From contig DLSX01000230.1 in NCBI GenBank assembly GCA_002500765.1, positions 1 to 15,686 of the forward strand: DNA of 15,686 nt, given 5' to 3'. Source of the DNA: Neorhizobium sp. UBA7851. Lineage in GTDB: Bacteria > Pseudomonadota > Alphaproteobacteria > Rhizobiales > Rhizobiaceae. Below the pieces are notes generated by a model that saw only the letters and a program-made list of their open reading frames with translations, had not been told where the DNA came from and did not search any database. The translations under genes and the position numbers were made by a program. Numbering within the stretch: the first letter of the stretch is position 1; each line of letters opens with the position of its first letter. Below are positions 13,151 to 15,686 of the stretch, in pieces.

Positions 13151-14050
13151 CTAAGCCGTTCCCCGAAACCTCAAGTGCTCGACAAGCAAGGCGAATGCGG
13201 GAGATGCGAGGCGCCGGCTGGGGTAATAGAGATGATAACCGGGGAATGGCGGACACCAGTCTTCCAGCACCTGCACCAGCCGCCCCTCCCTCACCAGAGG
13301 TCCAAGATGATCATCGGGCAGACAGGCCAGGCCCAATCCCTGAAGCGCGGCATCGATGATCATCGGCACGTCGTTGCAGATAAACTGGCCATCGACGCGC
13401 ACATTCAGCGGGCGCCCGTCACGCTCGAACTCCCACGCATACAATCCGCCAAGCGTGGGCAAACGCAGATTGATACAGCTGTGCTGCGTCAGATCGTGCG
13501 GTGTGGCGGGCTTTTGGTTTCGCTCGAAATAGTCCGGCGAACCGGCGACCACCATCCTGAGTTCCGGACCGATCCGGACCGCGATCATGTCCTTTTCGAT
13601 GCTTTCGCCGAGGCGGACGCCGGCGTCATAGCGTTCGGCAACCAGATCGACGAAACGCTGCTCGATCGAAATCTCGACATTCACGTCCCGATAATCGCGC
13701 ATCAGCCGCGTGACGGCCGGCATGAGGATTGTCTCGGCGGCGTGACGGCTGGAGGTTATCCGCACGGTGCCCCCCGGTTGCTGGCGCATGGCGCTCAACG
13801 CATCGATCTGGCCGCGAATTTCGTTGAAGGCGGGGCGCAAGGTTTCCATCAGCCGCTCGCCGGCTTCGGTCGGCACGACGTTGCGTGTCGTGCGCACCAG
13901 CAGACGCACGCCCATCCGTTCCTCCAGCCGCTTCACGGTATGGCTCAAGGACGATTGTGACGTGCCCAGCTGGGCCGCTGCGCGGGTAAAACTCCGCTCT
14001 TCCGCTACCGTCAGGAATGCGACGAGGTCGCCCAGTTCATCGCGTTTCAT
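13151..14050 (-). CDS. LysR family transcriptional regulator
   Basis: A 299-residue regulator of standard LysR length. The N-terminal winged helix (residues about 5-62) includes AFLTVAEERSFTRAAAQLGTSQSSLSHTVKRLEERMGVRLL. The effector-binding domain runs from about 90, with GTVRITSSRHAAETILMP and the later GLGLACLPDD stretch. It resembles the large CrgA-like group. The ribosome site before the ATG is weak (CTGGA). It diverges from the aldo/keto reductase gene 128 bases away, the usual layout of a LysR regulator with its target. A link to the sugar locus is not indicated. Confidence 0.94.
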   Translation of the reverse strand: MKRDELGDLVAFLTVAEERSFTRAAAQLGTSQSSLSHTVKRLEERMGVRLLVRTTRNVVPTEAGERLMETLRPAFNEIRGQIDALSAMRQQPGGTVRITSSRHAAETILMPAVTRLMRDYRDVNVEISIEQRFVDLVAERYDAGVRLGESIEKDMIAVRIGPELRMVVAGSPDYFERNQKPATPHDLTQHSCINLRLPTLGGLYAWEFERDGRPLNVRVDGQFICNDVPMIIDAALQGLGLACLPDDHLGPLVREGRLVQVLEDWCPPFPGYHLYYPSRRLASPAFALLVEHLRFRGTA

Positions 14051-14136
14051 TCATGAATCCAGAATATAGGTTTATGCGTGACTTAACATCTAATCGAATG
14101 GACCCACTAGGTCTAAATCTCCATCCAACGACGAGT

Positions 14137-14152
14137 TGATCGCACGTGATCA
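14137..14152. promoter_or_regulatory. Inverted repeat in the LysR/reductase intergenic region
   Basis: TGATC and GATCA form arms around a 6-base centre, 26 bases before the reductase ATG. It could be a LysR-protein site. A second short palindrome, ATTCATGAAT, overlaps the LysR start at 14049-14058. Both are short enough to occur by chance. Confidence 0.3.
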
Positions 14153-14178
14153 CCAATCATCGTGAATGGAGACAGAAA

Positions 14179-15168
<990 letters not shown>

Positions 15169-15206
15169 CGGCGCCGACAAGCGCCCGCACTCAGTCTCCG
15201 AAAGAA

Positions 15207-15232
15207 GACCGGGAACCTGAACGGTCCCGGTC
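15207..15232 (+). terminator. Hairpin between reductase and MFS gene, no T-tract
   Basis: GACCGGGAACC (15207-15217) pairs with GGTCCCGGTC (15223-15232), with one bulged A and a 5-base loop. CCCCTTGCG follows, so it is not a standard intrinsic terminator. It may reduce read-through into the MFS gene, or be a terminator that has lost its T-tract. Confidence 0.45.
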
Positions 15233-15255
15233 CCCTTGCGAAAGCCCCGGTCTCC

Positions 15256-15686
15256 ATGTCCCTGCAATCCAAGTTACGGTCTCACCCGTCGAAATCCGAT
15301 GGCGCGCAGAATGCTGCCGCGCCGCGCTGGCAGATTCTCGCGGTTCTCAGCGCATTGATGGGCTTTGCCTCCATCTCGACGGATTTCTATCTGCCCGCCA
15401 TGCCGGCCATGGCCGAAGCACTGGGCGCGACGGCCGGCAGCGTCGAATATACGATATCCAGCTTCCTGATCGGTTTCAGCCTTGGACAATTGTTCTGGGG
15501 CGCCGTCAGCGACAAATACGGACGTCGCATTCCGGTGGCGATCGGCCTCGTGCTCTTCGTGATCGGCTCGGCCGGCTGCGCCATGTCCCAAAACATCGAG
15601 ACGATCATCCTCTGGCGGATCGTGCAGGCATTCGGCGCCTGCGCCGGCGTCGTGCTGTCGCGCGCCATGGTCCGCGACCTGTATCA
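15256..15686 (+). CDS. Bcr/CflA-type MFS efflux transporter, N-terminal part (cut by window edge)
   Basis: An open frame starts at ATG 15256 and runs without a stop to the right edge, giving 143 residues. It opens with a polar leader, then helix 1 (WQILAVLSALMGFASISTDFYLPAMPAM, residues about 25-52), which carries the STDFYLPAMP pattern typical of Bcr/CflA drug exporters. The MFS loop motif follows as GAVSDKYGRR, and then helices with ILWRIVQAFGACAGVVLSRAMVRD. It is an inner-membrane proton-coupled exporter by family. No clear ribosome site precedes the ATG, so the exact start is less certain. It follows the aldo/keto reductase by 87 bases on the same strand. Confidence 0.9.
   Translation, partial: MSLQSKLRSHPSKSDGAQNAAAPRWQILAVLSALMGFASISTDFYLPAMPAMAEALGATAGSVEYTISSFLIGFSLGQLFWGAVSDKYGRRIPVAIGLVLFVIGSAGCAMSQNIETIILWRIVQAFGACAGVVLSRAMVRDLY

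Noticed and set aside
12799..13359. 186-residue open frame on the plus strand
   Set aside because: It starts at a GTG with no ribosome site, has no recognisable motif, and its last part is antisense to the LysR gene. The proline- and arginine-rich tail is what an antisense frame of a GC-rich gene gives.

Overview
The window looks like a chromosomal or large-replicon segment of a Rhizobiaceae-type alphaproteobacterium. This is inferred from a GC-rich composition, a fused DppD-DppF ATPase in a family 5 ABC operon, a Tat-exported binding protein, and dense LacI/IclR/LysR-regulated catabolic genes. No tRNA, rRNA, CRISPR array, insertion sequence or phage gene was seen.

Layout. Bases 1-111 are the 3' end of what is probably malate synthase G, closed by a terminator that can work in both directions. 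An IclR regulator (minus, 177-971) and a LacI regulator (plus, 1145-2248) diverge from a short intergenic region holding a perfect 16-bp LacI-type palindrome. From 10264 down to 2250 runs a five-gene minus-strand operon: Tat-exported family 5 binding protein, an 863-residue glycoside-hydrolase-like protein, two DppB/DppC-type permeases, and a double ATPase. Diverging from it, on the plus strand, is a 726-residue second glycoside-hydrolase-like protein (10522-12702). The 257-bp region between the binding protein and this enzyme holds a 13/16 copy of the LacI operator and two near-identical 15-bp palindromes of IclR type.

Proposed working model (inference). The binding protein captures an unknown glycan or glycoside in the periplasm and the ABC transporter imports it intact. 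The two enzymes, neither with a visible signal peptide, then cleave it in the cytoplasm. The LacI protein, and probably the IclR protein, control the locus. The 863-residue protein has the layout of a distant GH67-type alpha-glucuronidase relative. The 726-residue protein looks like a TIM-barrel hydrolase of the uncharacterised GHL6 kind with a GH42-style glutamine-amidotransferase-like domain. Neither can be given a substrate from sequence alone. This is the best candidate here for an undescribed system.

The right end is a separate module. After a lower-GC stretch without a convincing gene (12745-13150) come a LysR regulator (minus), a divergent aldo/keto reductase (plus) and the start of a Bcr/CflA-type MFS efflux gene cut by the window edge.
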